From assembly GCF_001921215.1 (NCBI RefSeq), contig NZ_MSIF01000014.1:151330-215329 (forward strand): a stretch of 64,000 nucleotides of DNA. Direction: 5' to 3'. How positions within the stretch are numbered: position 1 is the first letter of the stretch; every line of letters starts with the position of its first letter. The notes below the pieces were generated by a model. That model ran no database searches, was not told the origin of the DNA, and worked only from the letters and a program-made list of their open reading frames with translations. Below are positions 17,656-29,161 of this stretch, piece after piece. The translations under genes and the position numbers were made by a program. This DNA comes from Actinophytocola xinjiangensis (lineage in GTDB: Bacteria; Actinomycetota; Actinomycetes; Mycobacteriales; Pseudonocardiaceae).

Positions 17656-18666
17656 TCAACCGAGCAGCCGTCGCCACTCGGCGAGGTCGATCACCCGGTC
17701 CGAACGTCCCCGGTCGCCCAGCAGGGCCCGAGCGGCTCGCCCGGCCTCACTGTTCTCCCCGGCGCGAACGGTCCGGACCAGCCGCTCCCAGGTGGGAGCC
17801 CCGACGAACCCGCTCTCGTCCGCGACCCGGCTCGCGTAACAGGGCTCGTAGGCAACCGACATCCCCTGGACAGCGGCGAAGGTGGCCGGACCGAACACCC
17901 CGTCGGCCTCGACCAAGGCACCCTGGGCCCGCAGAAGGTGTTGTGCGGCAAGGACCTTCGCGCCGCGGTCCCCTGGCCGCAGCAACGGCCACGTCTCGGG
18001 ATGGGTCACCCGAAGCCCGAGAACGGCGCCGACGGCCTCCCGCAACTCCGGAAGCCGCCCGTAGAGAACCTCTCCCGGGCATTCGGTGGCGTTGAAATCC
18101 CGATGCCCCCGAATGAGGTCCGGCGTCACCGAGTACTGCTGGGCCATGTAGGCCACCAGTTGGACCAACGAGTCCCACAACTCCGGGGTGACGTCCACCG
18201 AGGAATAGAGACCTTCGTTCTCGATCCCGATGGTCTCGCTGTTGTGGTTCCCGACGTGGGCGCCCATCACGTGCTGGGTCCCGCCGTCCAGAATTTCCAG
18301 GCTGCGATGCCGCCCTTCGGTGATGTGTCCACCGCGACTGTTGGTGAACTGCTGTCCGGAGTCGACCCAACCTCGGTCGTCCATGTGGAAGTTCTGAATC
18401 CCACGGGAAATCTCGAACGCGTGCTCCAGTGACAGGTCCTGCGAGTTCCCGCCGGCGGTGTGGTGAACCACGATGTAGGTGGGTGTGCGGTCGAGCACTT
18501 CGATGGTGCCGTTGGGCGGCCTGGCTCCCCATTCGTCACAGCCGTACATCTGCGGCCGGTCGACCGCGGATGAGGCACCCGCGACGATCGGGACCGAGGC
18601 GCCGAGCGCGCCGACAGCTGTGACGGTGAGTCCGCCGCGTAAAAGGGCACGACGAGATACGGCCAT
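17656..18666 (-). CDS. Secreted N-acetylmuramoyl-L-alanine amidase/PGRP with peptidoglycan-binding domain
   Basis: A 336-residue protein with a Tat signal (SRRALLRGG, then a hydrophobic stretch ending ASSA). The amidase-2/PGRP domain carries VVHHTAG (zinc His), the conserved NHNSETIGIENEG and GHRDFNATECPG with the second zinc His and Cys. A C-terminal PG-binding-1 domain (residues ~230-275, RPGDRGAKV...DGVFGPATFAAV) should hold it to the cell wall. It probably trims peptide stems from the wall. Confidence 0.92.
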   Translation of the reverse strand: MAVSRRALLRGGLTVTAVGALGASVPIVAGASSAVDRPQMYGCDEWGARPPNGTIEVLDRTPTYIVVHHTAGGNSQDLSLEHAFEISRGIQNFHMDDRGWVDSGQQFTNSRGGHITEGRHRSLEILDGGTQHVMGAHVGNHNSETIGIENEGLYSSVDVTPELWDSLVQLVAYMAQQYSVTPDLIRGHRDFNATECPGEVLYGRLPELREAVGAVLGLRVTHPETWPLLRPGDRGAKVLAAQHLLRAQGALVEADGVFGPATFAAVQGMSVAYEPCYASRVADESGFVGAPTWERLVRTVRAGENSEAGRAARALLGDRGRSDRVIDLAEWRRLLG

Positions 18667-18705
18667 CTTCGATCTCCCTCGACAAGGGGGCGTTCGCCCC
18701 AGATC

Positions 18706-18734
18706 GGTGACTGGCGTCCCTGACGGTAGTCACC
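18706..18734. promoter_or_regulatory. Inverted repeat between mutY and the amidase gene
   Basis: GGTGACT and AGTCACC form a 7-bp dyad separated by 15 bp. It lies about 40 bp upstream of the amidase start and downstream of the mutY stop on the same strand, so it could be an operator or part of a terminator. Confidence 0.3.
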
Positions 18735-18790
18735 ACATGCGAGGACGACAAGAGTTCCCCAATTACCAGAGCTTTCTGTTGCCGGTTGGC

Positions 18791-19666
18791 TCAGTGCTCT
18801 CCGGGTAAGGCGAACAATCCGTCGGATGTCTGCTCGACCAGGCCGTCGACCAGCAGCGAATCGAGACAACGGTCGCGCTGGCCCGCTTTCGACCACACCA
18901 GGTCGAGCCGCGCCTTCGCCACCGGGATCGACGTGTCCCGCAGGACATCCAGCAGCAGACCTCGGACCTGCCGGTCGGTGCCCGCGAACTTCTGCACCGG
19001 CTTGGCCGGACCGTCGTAGGCGGGTTTGCCGGCGCGCTGCCAGGCACAGTCGTCGAGGACCGGGCAGTCGGCGCACCGGGGCGAGCGGGCCGTGCAGACC
19101 AGCGCGCCGAGTTCCATCATCGCCACCGACATCCGGGCGGCGAACTCGTCGTCGTCGGGCAGCAACGCCTCGGCGTCGGCCAGATCCCGGGTGGTGGACG
19201 CCGGGCCGGCGTCCCCGGCGCCGTGCACCGCGCGGGCGATCACCCGCCGCACGTTCGTGTCGACCACCGGACACCGCTTGCGGTAGGCGAACGCGGCGAC
19301 CGCGCGCGCCGTGTACGCCCCGATCCCCGGCAACGCCAACAAGGTGTCCACATCGGAGGGGACGACGTCACCGTGCTGTCGCGCGATGACCGCCGCCGCG
19401 TCCCGCAGACGCAACGCCCGGCGCGGATAGCCCAGCTTGCCCCACACTCGCAACACGTCGGCCGGCGTCGCGTCGGCCAGCGCCGAGGGCGTCGGCCACC
19501 GCGCCATCCACTCGTGCCACGACGGTTCGACCCTGGCGACCGGCGTCTGCTGCAACATGATCTCGCTGACCAGCACACCCCACGCCGACACGCCGGGTGC
19601 CCGCCACGGCAGGTCGCGGGCACGGTCGGCGAACCAGTCGGTCAGCACGTGGGGATCGAGGCTCAT
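18791..19666 (-). CDS. mutY: A/G-specific adenine DNA glycosylase MutY
   Basis: A 291-residue base-excision enzyme removing adenine opposite 8-oxoguanine. SEIMLQQTPVARV is the MutY signature containing the catalytic Glu. LPGIGAYTARAVAAFA is the helix-hairpin-helix, followed by VVDTNVRRVIAR with the catalytic Asp. The iron-sulfur cluster is C-x6-C-x2-C-x5-C, running from LVCTARSPRC to DDC. The length is close to the mycobacterial enzyme. It lies on the same strand as, and 17 bp downstream of, the carbonic anhydrase gene. Confidence 0.96.
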   Translation of the reverse strand: MSLDPHVLTDWFADRARDLPWRAPGVSAWGVLVSEIMLQQTPVARVEPSWHEWMARWPTPSALADATPADVLRVWGKLGYPRRALRLRDAAAVIARQHGDVVPSDVDTLLALPGIGAYTARAVAAFAYRKRCPVVDTNVRRVIARAVHGAGDAGPASTTRDLADAEALLPDDDEFAARMSVAMMELGALVCTARSPRCADCPVLDDCAWQRAGKPAYDGPAKPVQKFAGTDRQVRGLLLDVLRDTSIPVAKARLDLVWSKAGQRDRCLDSLLVDGLVEQTSDGLFALPGEH

Positions 19667-19683
19667 CGAGAGGTGATGCTAGT

Positions 19684-20175
19684 TCAGAAGACCTCGGTCA
19701 GCTCAGCGGTGTGCACGTCGTAGACGAACCCGCGCACGTTGCGCCGGTGCGGGATGAACGGGCTGCGCCGAACACGCTCGATCGACTGCCGGACACTGTC
19801 CTTGACCTCGCGGAACGCCTCGATCGCCCACGGCGGGCGAAGTTTGGTGTCCTGCTCGAGCTCGTCCTTGAACTCGTCCTCGGTGATCATCGACAGGCCG
19901 CACGAGGTGTGCTGCATGATGATCACCTCGCGGGTCTCCAGCTTGCGCTGGCTGATCGCCAGCGAGCGGACGATGTCGTCGGTGACCACACCGCCGGCGT
20001 TGCGCATGATGTGCACCTCGCCGTGCCGCAGCCCGAAGACGTCGAAGACCTTGATACGGGCGTCCATGCAGGTCACCACGGCCAGATGCAGGCCGGGGAC
20101 CGGGGTCGGGACGTTGGGGGCGCCGGCGTCGAAGCCGTTCGCGTGTCGTTCGAGCAGTTCGTCAATCGCCGTCAT
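19684..20175 (-). CDS. Beta-carbonic anhydrase, CanA (Rv1284)-like
   Basis: A 163-residue zinc enzyme interconverting CO2 and bicarbonate. Zinc ligands are Cys36 and Cys92 with His89, and the Asp38/Arg40 dyad of CMDAR is intact. The sequence VTDDIVRSLAISQRKL followed by TREVIIMQHTSCG resembles M. tuberculosis Rv1284 rather than the CanB (Rv3588c) expected beside mutY. The start is the ATG of MTAIDELLERH, preceded by GGGAG; in-frame codons upstream are not conserved-looking. Confidence 0.93.
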   Translation of the reverse strand: MTAIDELLERHANGFDAGAPNVPTPVPGLHLAVVTCMDARIKVFDVFGLRHGEVHIMRNAGGVVTDDIVRSLAISQRKLETREVIIMQHTSCGLSMITEDEFKDELEQDTKLRPPWAIEAFREVKDSVRQSIERVRRSPFIPHRRNVRGFVYDVHTAELTEVF

Positions 20176-20700
20176 GGTCAGCTCCCGGCCCGCTGGGCCC
20201 TCGTGTATCGACATCCCGCGACCTTGGGGTGGCTCACTGGAAGTCCGCTCGATCATTCATTGGAACAATTGTCGCGCGGATGCGGCAAGGTGGCATTGGT
20301 TACTCGACGCAGTCATCCACCTGCGACGATGCCCGCCCCGCTGGTGTTGCCCCGAGTCGCTGTTTGGCCCGGTCGGCTGGCCTCGCCCGGGCCCGCGTGC
20401 CGGATCCGCTGCCCTGCCCGCACGTCCATTCACCCCTCGGGCGCCCCGCCTCCTGTGGACAAAGCCCCGCGCGAGCCCCGTCCCTGTCGGTGTCTCTCAC
20501 TACCCTTGAAACAGGGGTCCCCCTGGGGGAACGCGGGAGCGCTCGGGCAGTGGGATTTGCTTTCGCATCGGCGAGGCCGCGTTGCTGGTCAGGCGGGGTG
20601 TGGTCGGAGCGGGCAACGTGGGTCGGACGCGGTGGGGCCATGTCCAAGTCCGGTGCGCCCCCGGGGTGGAGCCCGACGGTGCGGCGGCTGGGGCGGACCG
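20176..20700. other. Intergenic region, no supported gene
   Basis: About 525 bp between the carbonic anhydrase start and the LacI stop. Overlapping open frames on both strands are Pro/Arg-rich and have no ribosome sites or recognisable domains. Nothing else convincing was seen. Confidence 0.5.
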
Positions 20701-21801
20701 TCAGGGGCCGAACCAGCGTTCTTCCGTTGTCCTCGGCGGCGCCGACGTGGAGCCGACGACCAGTTCGGTGTCCAGGGTGATGTGCCGGGGCTTGCTGTGC
20801 TCGGCCGCTCCGAGCAGCAGTTTCCCGGCCGCCCGGCCCTTTTCTAGTACTGGTTGGCGGATCGTGGTCAGGCCGACGCGTTCCGCTTCGACGATGCCGT
20901 CGAAGCCGGTGATGGTGAGGTCCTGGGGGACGCGTAGGCCTCGGCGTTTGGCTTCGGCGAGTGCGCCGAGGGCGAGGATGTCGGAGGTGCAGATCACGGC
21001 GGTCACCTCGGGGTGACCGTCGAGCAGCTGCGCGGCGGCGGACTCGCCGTGGGGGAGGCTGTGGTCGAAGCGTTCCACGACGGGCACCTTGGCCCAGTCG
21101 ACGCCGGCTGCCTCGAAGCTGTCGGCCAGGGCCGACAGGCGGGCTCGTTGGACGTGGAAGTGCGCGGTCTGCTGGCGTTGCACCGAGGCGAAGCCGTCGT
21201 TGCGGTCGCGGGCCAGGCGCATGCACAGGACGCCGATGTTGCGGTGGCCGAGCGTGATCAGGCGGCCCGCGAGTTGGGCGATCGCCGCGTGGTCGTCGAT
21301 GCCGACGAGGTCGACGCCCTCGACCCGTGGCTGGTCGCAGACCACGGTGGGCACCGGGCGGGACAGGACGGCCGCCAGGTGGGGGTCGTCGTCGGGGACC
21401 GAGTAGACGACGAAGCCGTCGACGCCGGCGCTGTGGACGGCGGTGACGTCCTCACGTTCGGGGTTCACCGGAACGAGGTGCAGGCCCTGTCCGGCGCCCT
21501 CGCAGGCCAGCGCCAGCCCCTCCAGGAATCCGAGGGCGGCCGGGTCACGGAACGCGTACGACAGGTTCTCGGTGAGCAGCAGGCCGACCGCCCCGGCCTT
21601 CCTGGTGCGCAGTGAACGTGCGACCGGGTCCGGGCCGGGGTACCCCAGGCGACGAGCGGTCTCCAGAACGCGCCTGCGCAGCTCCGGGGACAGCTGGTCA
21701 GGCCGGTTGTAGGCGTTGGACACGGTGGTTCTGGACACACCGAGCTCCGCGGCCAGCGACGCCAGTGTCGCTGGCCGGCGCATGTGCATTGGCCGGGCCA
21801 T
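20701..21801 (-). CDS. LacI-family transcriptional regulator
   Basis: A 366-residue repressor. The N-terminal helix-turn-helix is ATLASLAAELGVSRTTVSNAYNRP (here split as ATLASLAAELG plus VSRTTVSNAYN), followed by the hinge ELRRRVLETARRLGY. A periplasmic-binding-protein-like effector domain (LacI/GalR type, DGFVVYSVPDDDP, LGHRNIGVL, AVICTSDILALGAL, TGFDGI) fills the rest. The start is set at MARPMHMRRP; two further Met codons follow within 6 residues. It is divergent from the metal transporter genes, an unusual partner for a sugar-type regulator. Confidence 0.92.
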   Translation of the reverse strand: MARPMHMRRPATLASLAAELGVSRTTVSNAYNRPDQLSPELRRRVLETARRLGYPGPDPVARSLRTRKAGAVGLLLTENLSYAFRDPAALGFLEGLALACEGAGQGLHLVPVNPEREDVTAVHSAGVDGFVVYSVPDDDPHLAAVLSRPVPTVVCDQPRVEGVDLVGIDDHAAIAQLAGRLITLGHRNIGVLCMRLARDRNDGFASVQRQQTAHFHVQRARLSALADSFEAAGVDWAKVPVVERFDHSLPHGESAAAQLLDGHPEVTAVICTSDILALGALAEAKRRGLRVPQDLTITGFDGIVEAERVGLTTIRQPVLEKGRAAGKLLLGAAEHSKPRHITLDTELVVGSTSAPPRTTEERWFGP

Positions 21802-21927
21802 GAGCTGACCGTAACGGTTCAGAACCAATAGCAGAAGTCCAAGGCCCATCAGCACTTTCCCAGATGGGTGACCCCGGTCGAGGTACCAGGCACGTTGGAG
21901 GTGTCGTATAGTCGGCAGAGCGTAGTC

Positions 21928-21940
21928 GGAAATGGTTTCC
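21928..21940. promoter_or_regulatory. Palindromic operator-like site (Zur-box-like) before znuA
   Basis: GGAAATGGTTTCC lies in an AT-rich patch 44 bp upstream of znuA and within the divergent LacI-znuA region. Extended by one base each side it matches 11 of 15 positions of the TGAAAATGATTTTCA core of actinobacterial Zur boxes as I recall it. It could instead be the LacI-family protein's operator. Confidence 0.5.
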
Positions 21941-21984
21941 ATTATCTATAGCGAGGCGTGCATGAGTTGGCCGAGGGGTGTCCG

Positions 21985-22962
21985 ATGAGTTCTGCTCGCA
22001 CGGTTCTGGGTGGGTTCGTGCTCGCCGCCGGTCTGGTCGTCACACTGACCGCCTGTGGGTCCGAGGGCGACGACGGTGGCGACCAGGGCGGCGCCATCAC
22101 CGTGGTCGCGTCGACCGACGTCTGGGGAAGCGTCGCGGCCCGGGTCGGCGGTGACCAGGTCGACGTCGAGTCCCTGGTCAACAACGCCTCCGGGGACCCG
22201 CACGCCCAACCCGACCGGCCCACCGACATGGTCGCCGTCGCCGAGGCCGACGTGGTCGTCTACAACGGAGGCGGCTACGACGAGTTCTTCACGAAATTAC
22301 TCGACTCCAGCGGCACCGACGTCCCGGCCGTGGACGCCTTCGAACTCTCCGGTCACGGCGAGGAGGGCGAGCCCGGCCACGACGAGGACGGCGCCACCGA
22401 GGACGAGCAGGGCCATGGCCACGAGCACGGCGCCGTGAACGAGCACGTCTGGTACGACCTGACCACCGTCAGCTCCGTCGCCGACGCGCTCGCCGAGGAG
22501 TTCTCCGCCATCGAGCCCGACCGGCGCGACGAGTTCACCGCCAACGCGCAGGCCATCACCAGCGACCTCGACGCCCTGCTCGTCCGCGCCGCCGACATCG
22601 GCAAGACCCACCCCGGTGCCCGGGTCCTGGCCACCGAACCCGTCGCCTACTACCTGCTCGACGCCGCCGGCCTCACCGACGCCACCCCGCCGGAGTTCTC
22701 CGAGGCCATCGAGGAGGAGACCGACCCGCCGCTGGCCGTGGTCGCCGCGACCACCGAGCTGCTCGACCGCCGCCAGGTCTCCGCGCTGGTCAACAACGCC
22801 CAGACCGAGACCCCGGTGACCAACTCCCTCACCGACGCCGCCACCCGCGCCGGCATCCCCGTGGTGAACGTGACCGAGACGCTGCCCGAGGGCGTCACGG
22901 ACTACGTTGAGTGGATGACCAGCACGGTGGACGCCCTGGCCGGCGCCTTCGACAAGTCGTGA
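21985..22962 (+). CDS. znuA: Metal ABC transporter substrate-binding lipoprotein (ZnuA-like)
   Basis: A 325-residue cluster A-I solute-binding protein. The signal ends in lipobox LTAC near residue 24. DPHAQPDRP carries the first metal-ligand His. A His/Glu/Asp-rich loop (residues ~118-145, GHGHEHG) is typical of zinc binders. NEHVWYD, ATEPVAYYLL and the late acidic ligands follow. The ATG start has GAGG upstream; earlier GTG/ATG codons add a non-signal extension. Its stop overlaps the ATPase start by GTGA. Zinc is likelier than manganese because of the His-rich loop. Confidence 0.9.
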   Translation: MSSARTVLGGFVLAAGLVVTLTACGSEGDDGGDQGGAITVVASTDVWGSVAARVGGDQVDVESLVNNASGDPHAQPDRPTDMVAVAEADVVVYNGGGYDEFFTKLLDSSGTDVPAVDAFELSGHGEEGEPGHDEDGATEDEQGHGHEHGAVNEHVWYDLTTVSSVADALAEEFSAIEPDRRDEFTANAQAITSDLDALLVRAADIGKTHPGARVLATEPVAYYLLDAAGLTDATPPEFSEAIEEETDPPLAVVAATTELLDRRQVSALVNNAQTETPVTNSLTDAATRAGIPVVNVTETLPEGVTDYVEWMTSTVDALAGAFDKS

Positions 22963-23801
22963 CCGTCGAGCCCGACGCCCAGACCACCGCCACCGGCGTC
23001 ATCTCCCTGCGCGGCGCCACCCTCGGCTACGGCGACCGGATCCTGTGGTCCGGCCTGGACCTCGACGTGACGCCCGGCGAGTTCGTCGTGGTCCTCGGGC
23101 CCAACGGCTCGGGCAAGACCAGCCTGCTGCGGGTGCTGCTCGGTCTGCAGCCGCTGACCGCCGGCACCGTGCGGATCGTGGACGCGCCGCCCGGCCGGGG
23201 CAACCGGCGCATCGGCTACATCCCCCAGCAACGCGCCATGGAGGAAAGCCTGGTCATGCGCGGGCGTGACCTGGTCGGCCTCGGGCTCGACGGGCACCGC
23301 TGGGGTGTTGGCCTGCGCGGGATGCGCGCGCGCCGCGCCCGGGTCGACGCCGCGCTCGCCGAGGTCGCCGCCGGCGGGTTCGCCGACGCGCCGGTCGGGC
23401 GCCTGTCCGGCGGCGAGCAGCAGCGGCTGCGGGTGGCCCAGGCGCTGGTCAGCGACCCCGAGGTGCTGCTGTGTGACGAGCCGCTGCTGTCGCTGGACCT
23501 GGCCAACCAGCAGGTCGTCAGCTCGCTGATCGACCGGCGGCGCCGCACGGCCGGCACCGCGGTGCTGTTCGTCACCCACGAGATCAACCCCGTGCTGCCG
23601 CTGGTCGACCGGGTCCTGTACCTGGTCGACGGCCGGTTCCGGATCGGCGCCCCGGACGAGGTGATGACCACCGAGACCCTCTCCGAGCTGTATCGGGCGC
23701 GGGTCGACGTGGTGCGGGTCGGCGGGCAGATCCACGTCGTCGGCGCCCAACCCGGGCTGTGTGAGCAGCCCCACCACCTCCACGACGAGGAGCCGAGCTG
23801 A
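22959..23801 (+). CDS. znuC: Metal ABC transporter ATPase (ZnuC-like)
   Basis: A 280-residue ATPase with a GTG start overlapping the znuA stop. Walker A GPNGSGKTS is near residue 50, the Q-loop is IPQQRAM, the signature is LSGGEQQRLRVAQAL, Walker B is VLLCDEPLLSLD, and the switch His is in VTHEINP. A ~45-residue C-terminal extension follows the ABC core. The permease ATG immediately follows the stop. Confidence 0.93.
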   Translation: MTVEPDAQTTATGVISLRGATLGYGDRILWSGLDLDVTPGEFVVVLGPNGSGKTSLLRVLLGLQPLTAGTVRIVDAPPGRGNRRIGYIPQQRAMEESLVMRGRDLVGLGLDGHRWGVGLRGMRARRARVDAALAEVAAGGFADAPVGRLSGGEQQRLRVAQALVSDPEVLLCDEPLLSLDLANQQVVSSLIDRRRRTAGTAVLFVTHEINPVLPLVDRVLYLVDGRFRIGAPDEVMTTETLSELYRARVDVVRVGGQIHVVGAQPGLCEQPHHLHDEEPS

Positions 23802-24680
23802 ATGGACCAGCTCTTCGACTTCGACTCGACGATCGCGCTGCTCAGCTTCCCGGCCGTGCGGACGGCGCTGGTGGCGGGCGCGATCCTGGGCCTGCTCGCC
23901 GGGGTCCTCGGCCCGCTGATCGTCAGCCGCAACATGGCCTTCGCGGTGCACGGCACCAGCGAGCTGTCGTTGACCGGCGGCGCGGCGGCCCTGCTGCTGG
24001 GCATCAACGTCGGGCACGGGGCGCTGGCCGGCGCGGTGGTCGCCGCGCTGGTGCTGGGTCTGCTGTCGCGGCGCTCCTCCGAGCACGACTCGGTCATCGG
24101 CGCGGTGCTGGCGTTCGGGCTGGGCGTCGGGGTGCTGTTGCTGTGGTTCTACCCCGGCCGCGCGTCGAACAAGTTCGGGTTGCTGGTCGGGCAGATCGTG
24201 AGCGTGGAGTTCGCGTCGCTGGCGCTGCTGGGCGGGTGCGCGATCGGGGTGCTGGCGGTGCTGGCGGTGATCTACCGGCCGCTGCTGTTCGCCAGCGTCG
24301 ACCCCGAGGTGGCCCGTGCGCGTGGCGTGCCGACGGGGACGTTGTCGCTGGTGTTCGCGGTGCTGGTGGGGGTGGCGACCGCGCTGGGGGTGCAGACCGT
24401 CGGCGCGCTGCTGGTGCTCTCGCTGATGATCACCCCGGCCGCGGCGGCGGTGCGGATCACCGCGAACCCGTTGCGCGCCACGGTGCTGGCGGTGGTGTTC
24501 GCCGAGGTGTCGGCGGTCGGCGGGATCCTGCTGTCGCTGGCGCCGGGCGCGCCGGTGAGCGCGTTCGTCACCGCGATCTCGTTCCTGATCTTCCTGGTGT
24601 GCTGGACGATCAGCCTGGTGCGCGGGCGTTCGCGCGGGGTGGCTACCGCAGCAGTAGCAGTACCTGCAGTTCCCCGATGA
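23802..24680 (+). CDS. znuB: Metal ABC transporter permease (ZnuB-like)
   Basis: A 292-residue permease of the ABC-3 family with 8-9 hydrophobic segments. The segment MAFAVHGTSELSLTGG and the C-terminal QTVGALLVLSLMITPAAAA are characteristic. Its ATG directly abuts the znuC stop. The last 38 bp overlap the convergent DUF445 gene, so its short Ala/Val tail could vary without loss of function. Confidence 0.92.
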   Translation: MDQLFDFDSTIALLSFPAVRTALVAGAILGLLAGVLGPLIVSRNMAFAVHGTSELSLTGGAAALLLGINVGHGALAGAVVAALVLGLLSRRSSEHDSVIGAVLAFGLGVGVLLLWFYPGRASNKFGLLVGQIVSVEFASLALLGGCAIGVLAVLAVIYRPLLFASVDPEVARARGVPTGTLSLVFAVLVGVATALGVQTVGALLVLSLMITPAAAAVRITANPLRATVLAVVFAEVSAVGGILLSLAPGAPVSAFVTAISFLIFLVCWTISLVRGRSRGVATAAVAVPAVPR

Positions 24681-25842
24681 CCGCGCCGATGACCGCGCCG
24701 ACGGCGATCAGCTTCCACTCGTCCTGGCGGAACGCCGGCCGCAGCAGCCCCTCGTACTCGACGCGGTCGAGCCGGCGCATCCGGGTGGCGATGGTGTCGC
24801 GGATGTCCAGCGCGTCGGTGGTGTAGTCCCGCGCGTGCAGCAGCGCCTCGGGCAGGAACGCGATCACCCGGTCGGCGGCGTCCTGGGTGATGGCGGCGAA
24901 CGTCTCCGGGCCGGCGGTGACCGACACCAGTGACCGCACGGTGCCGGCCTGTTCGTCGATGGTCTCGGCCACCACCCGGCGGACCAGCGCGCGCAGCCGG
25001 TCGGAGCGGGGGCCGGTGAGCAGCGCGTCGACCAGGTTGGGCACGGTCATCACCTCGTCGGCGACGATCCGCGCGTACCGCTTGGCCACCTCGTCGCGGC
25101 GCCGCTGGAACACGCCCTGCACGGTGAACGGCCCGAACCGTCTGCGCTGGCGGGGGAAGAACACCAGCTTGATCGCCAGCCAGTCGGTGAACCAGCCGAT
25201 CAGCGCGCCGAACACCGGCAGCACCAGCGGTGACCGGGTCAGCGCCCACACCGCGGTCTGCACCAGCCCCAGGACCAGTCCGAAGTAGATCCCGCAGCGG
25301 GCGAGGAAGGCCATCTCCGGGCGGGAGATGTCGCGGATGAGCCGGATCAGCAGCCGTTTGTCGCGGGTGAGGGCGCCGACGGCGACCTGTTCGAGGTCGA
25401 GGACCTCGTCGATGTGCTCCTGGATCTCGGTCATGATCCGCGCCAGCAGCACCGGCGAGCTGACCTGCACCTGCTTGACCAGCAGGTCGCGTGCCAGCGG
25501 CGGCAGCAGGTCCCACACCCGGGGCTGGTGGCGGGCCATGATCTGCCGGGTGGCCCGGTCGACCTCGGTCAGCAGCGGCCCCTGGATCCGCCGGGCGAGC
25601 CGGTCGGGGTCGATACGGCGGAAGATCTCGGCGGTGTCCACCAGCCGGCCGGTGAGCAGTTCGGTCGAGGTGCGGATCATGCGTTCGGAGTGCCGGGGCA
25701 CCACGCCCTGCCAGCCCAGCCACGGGTCGACCAGCCCGACGAACCGCAGCGGCCGGAACATCATCTCGATGGCCGCGCGTTTGGTCAGGTACCCGATGGC
25801 GGCGGCGATCACCGGCATGGAGACGTAGACGAGCCAGTCCAC
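24643..25842 (-). CDS. DUF445-family membrane protein
   Basis: A 399-residue protein. Hydrophobic helices lie at the N-terminus (ending AIGYLTKRAAIEMMF), in the middle (residues ~180-225, GALIGWFTDWLAIKLVFFP) and at the extreme C-terminus. The paired GYLTKRAAIEMMFRP and GWFTDWLAIKLVFFP motifs are the DUF445 hallmark. The intervening region is long and helical. Function in bacteria is not established. It converges on znuB with a 38-bp overlap. Confidence 0.85.
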   Translation of the reverse strand: MDWLVYVSMPVIAAAIGYLTKRAAIEMMFRPLRFVGLVDPWLGWQGVVPRHSERMIRTSTELLTGRLVDTAEIFRRIDPDRLARRIQGPLLTEVDRATRQIMARHQPRVWDLLPPLARDLLVKQVQVSSPVLLARIMTEIQEHIDEVLDLEQVAVGALTRDKRLLIRLIRDISRPEMAFLARCGIYFGLVLGLVQTAVWALTRSPLVLPVFGALIGWFTDWLAIKLVFFPRQRRRFGPFTVQGVFQRRRDEVAKRYARIVADEVMTVPNLVDALLTGPRSDRLRALVRRVVAETIDEQAGTVRSLVSVTAGPETFAAITQDAADRVIAFLPEALLHARDYTTDALDIRDTIATRMRRLDRVEYEGLLRPAFRQDEWKLIAVGAVIGAVIGELQVLLLLR

Positions 25843-25911
25843 CGCGCCGATGTTAGGCCCTGACCGGCAACGTCGTGACTTTTGTCAGTGGTGAACGTTT
25901 AATGATTTACC

Positions 25912-28905
<2,994 letters not shown>

Positions 28906-28925
28906 CCGGTCCGAATCATTCGGGT

Positions 28926-28943
28926 GTTTGCCCGATCGCAAAC
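28926..28943. promoter_or_regulatory. Dyad between the LAL regulator and the small ORF
   Basis: GTTTGC and GCAAAC flank CCGATC, giving an 18-bp dyad 63 bp before the small ORF. LuxR-type helix-turn-helix proteins bind such dyads, so it is a candidate operator. Confidence 0.4.
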
Positions 28944-29006
28944 GGTGGCGTCTCGGGGACGCTGGCGCACGCCCCTGCCCCCGACAAGCGCGAACGGAGT
29001 GTCTCG

Positions 29007-29141
29007 ATGAACGGTGACCGGCCAGCCGACCGGCACGCACCGGCGGAGGCTGCCGAATCACCGGCAGATGGCTCAAACCCCCAGACCGAACCCGAGGACC
29101 TCGCCGAGAGCGAGGACCTCGACGGGTTCGAACCGCTGTGA
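29007..29141 (+). CDS. Small acidic 44-residue ORF preceding the subtilase
   Basis: An ATG with a GGAG site 6-10 nt upstream opens a 44-residue frame starting MNGDRPADRHAPAE and ending ESEDLDGFEPL. It is very acidic (many Glu/Asp) with no Cys, Trp or hydrophobic helix. It ends 20 bp before the preferred subtilase start. No family is recognised. It could be a leader-like or precursor peptide, an inhibitor of the protease, or a translational coupling ORF. It has the codon-like GC bias of its neighbours. Confidence 0.5.
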   Translation: MNGDRPADRHAPAEAAESPADGSNPQTEPEDLAESEDLDGFEPL

Positions 29142-29161
29142 GCCCAGTACGGGAGATGAGA

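Noticed and set aside
19684..20175. Naming the carbonic anhydrase canB by synteny with M. tuberculosis
   Set aside because: Length and sequence match Rv1284 (CanA) better than Rv3588c (CanB).
29138..29161. GTG start for the subtilase overlapping the small ORF
   Set aside because: The ATG at 29162 has a better ribosome site and gives a normal signal peptide. The GTG would add eight residues before it, though coupling is not excluded.
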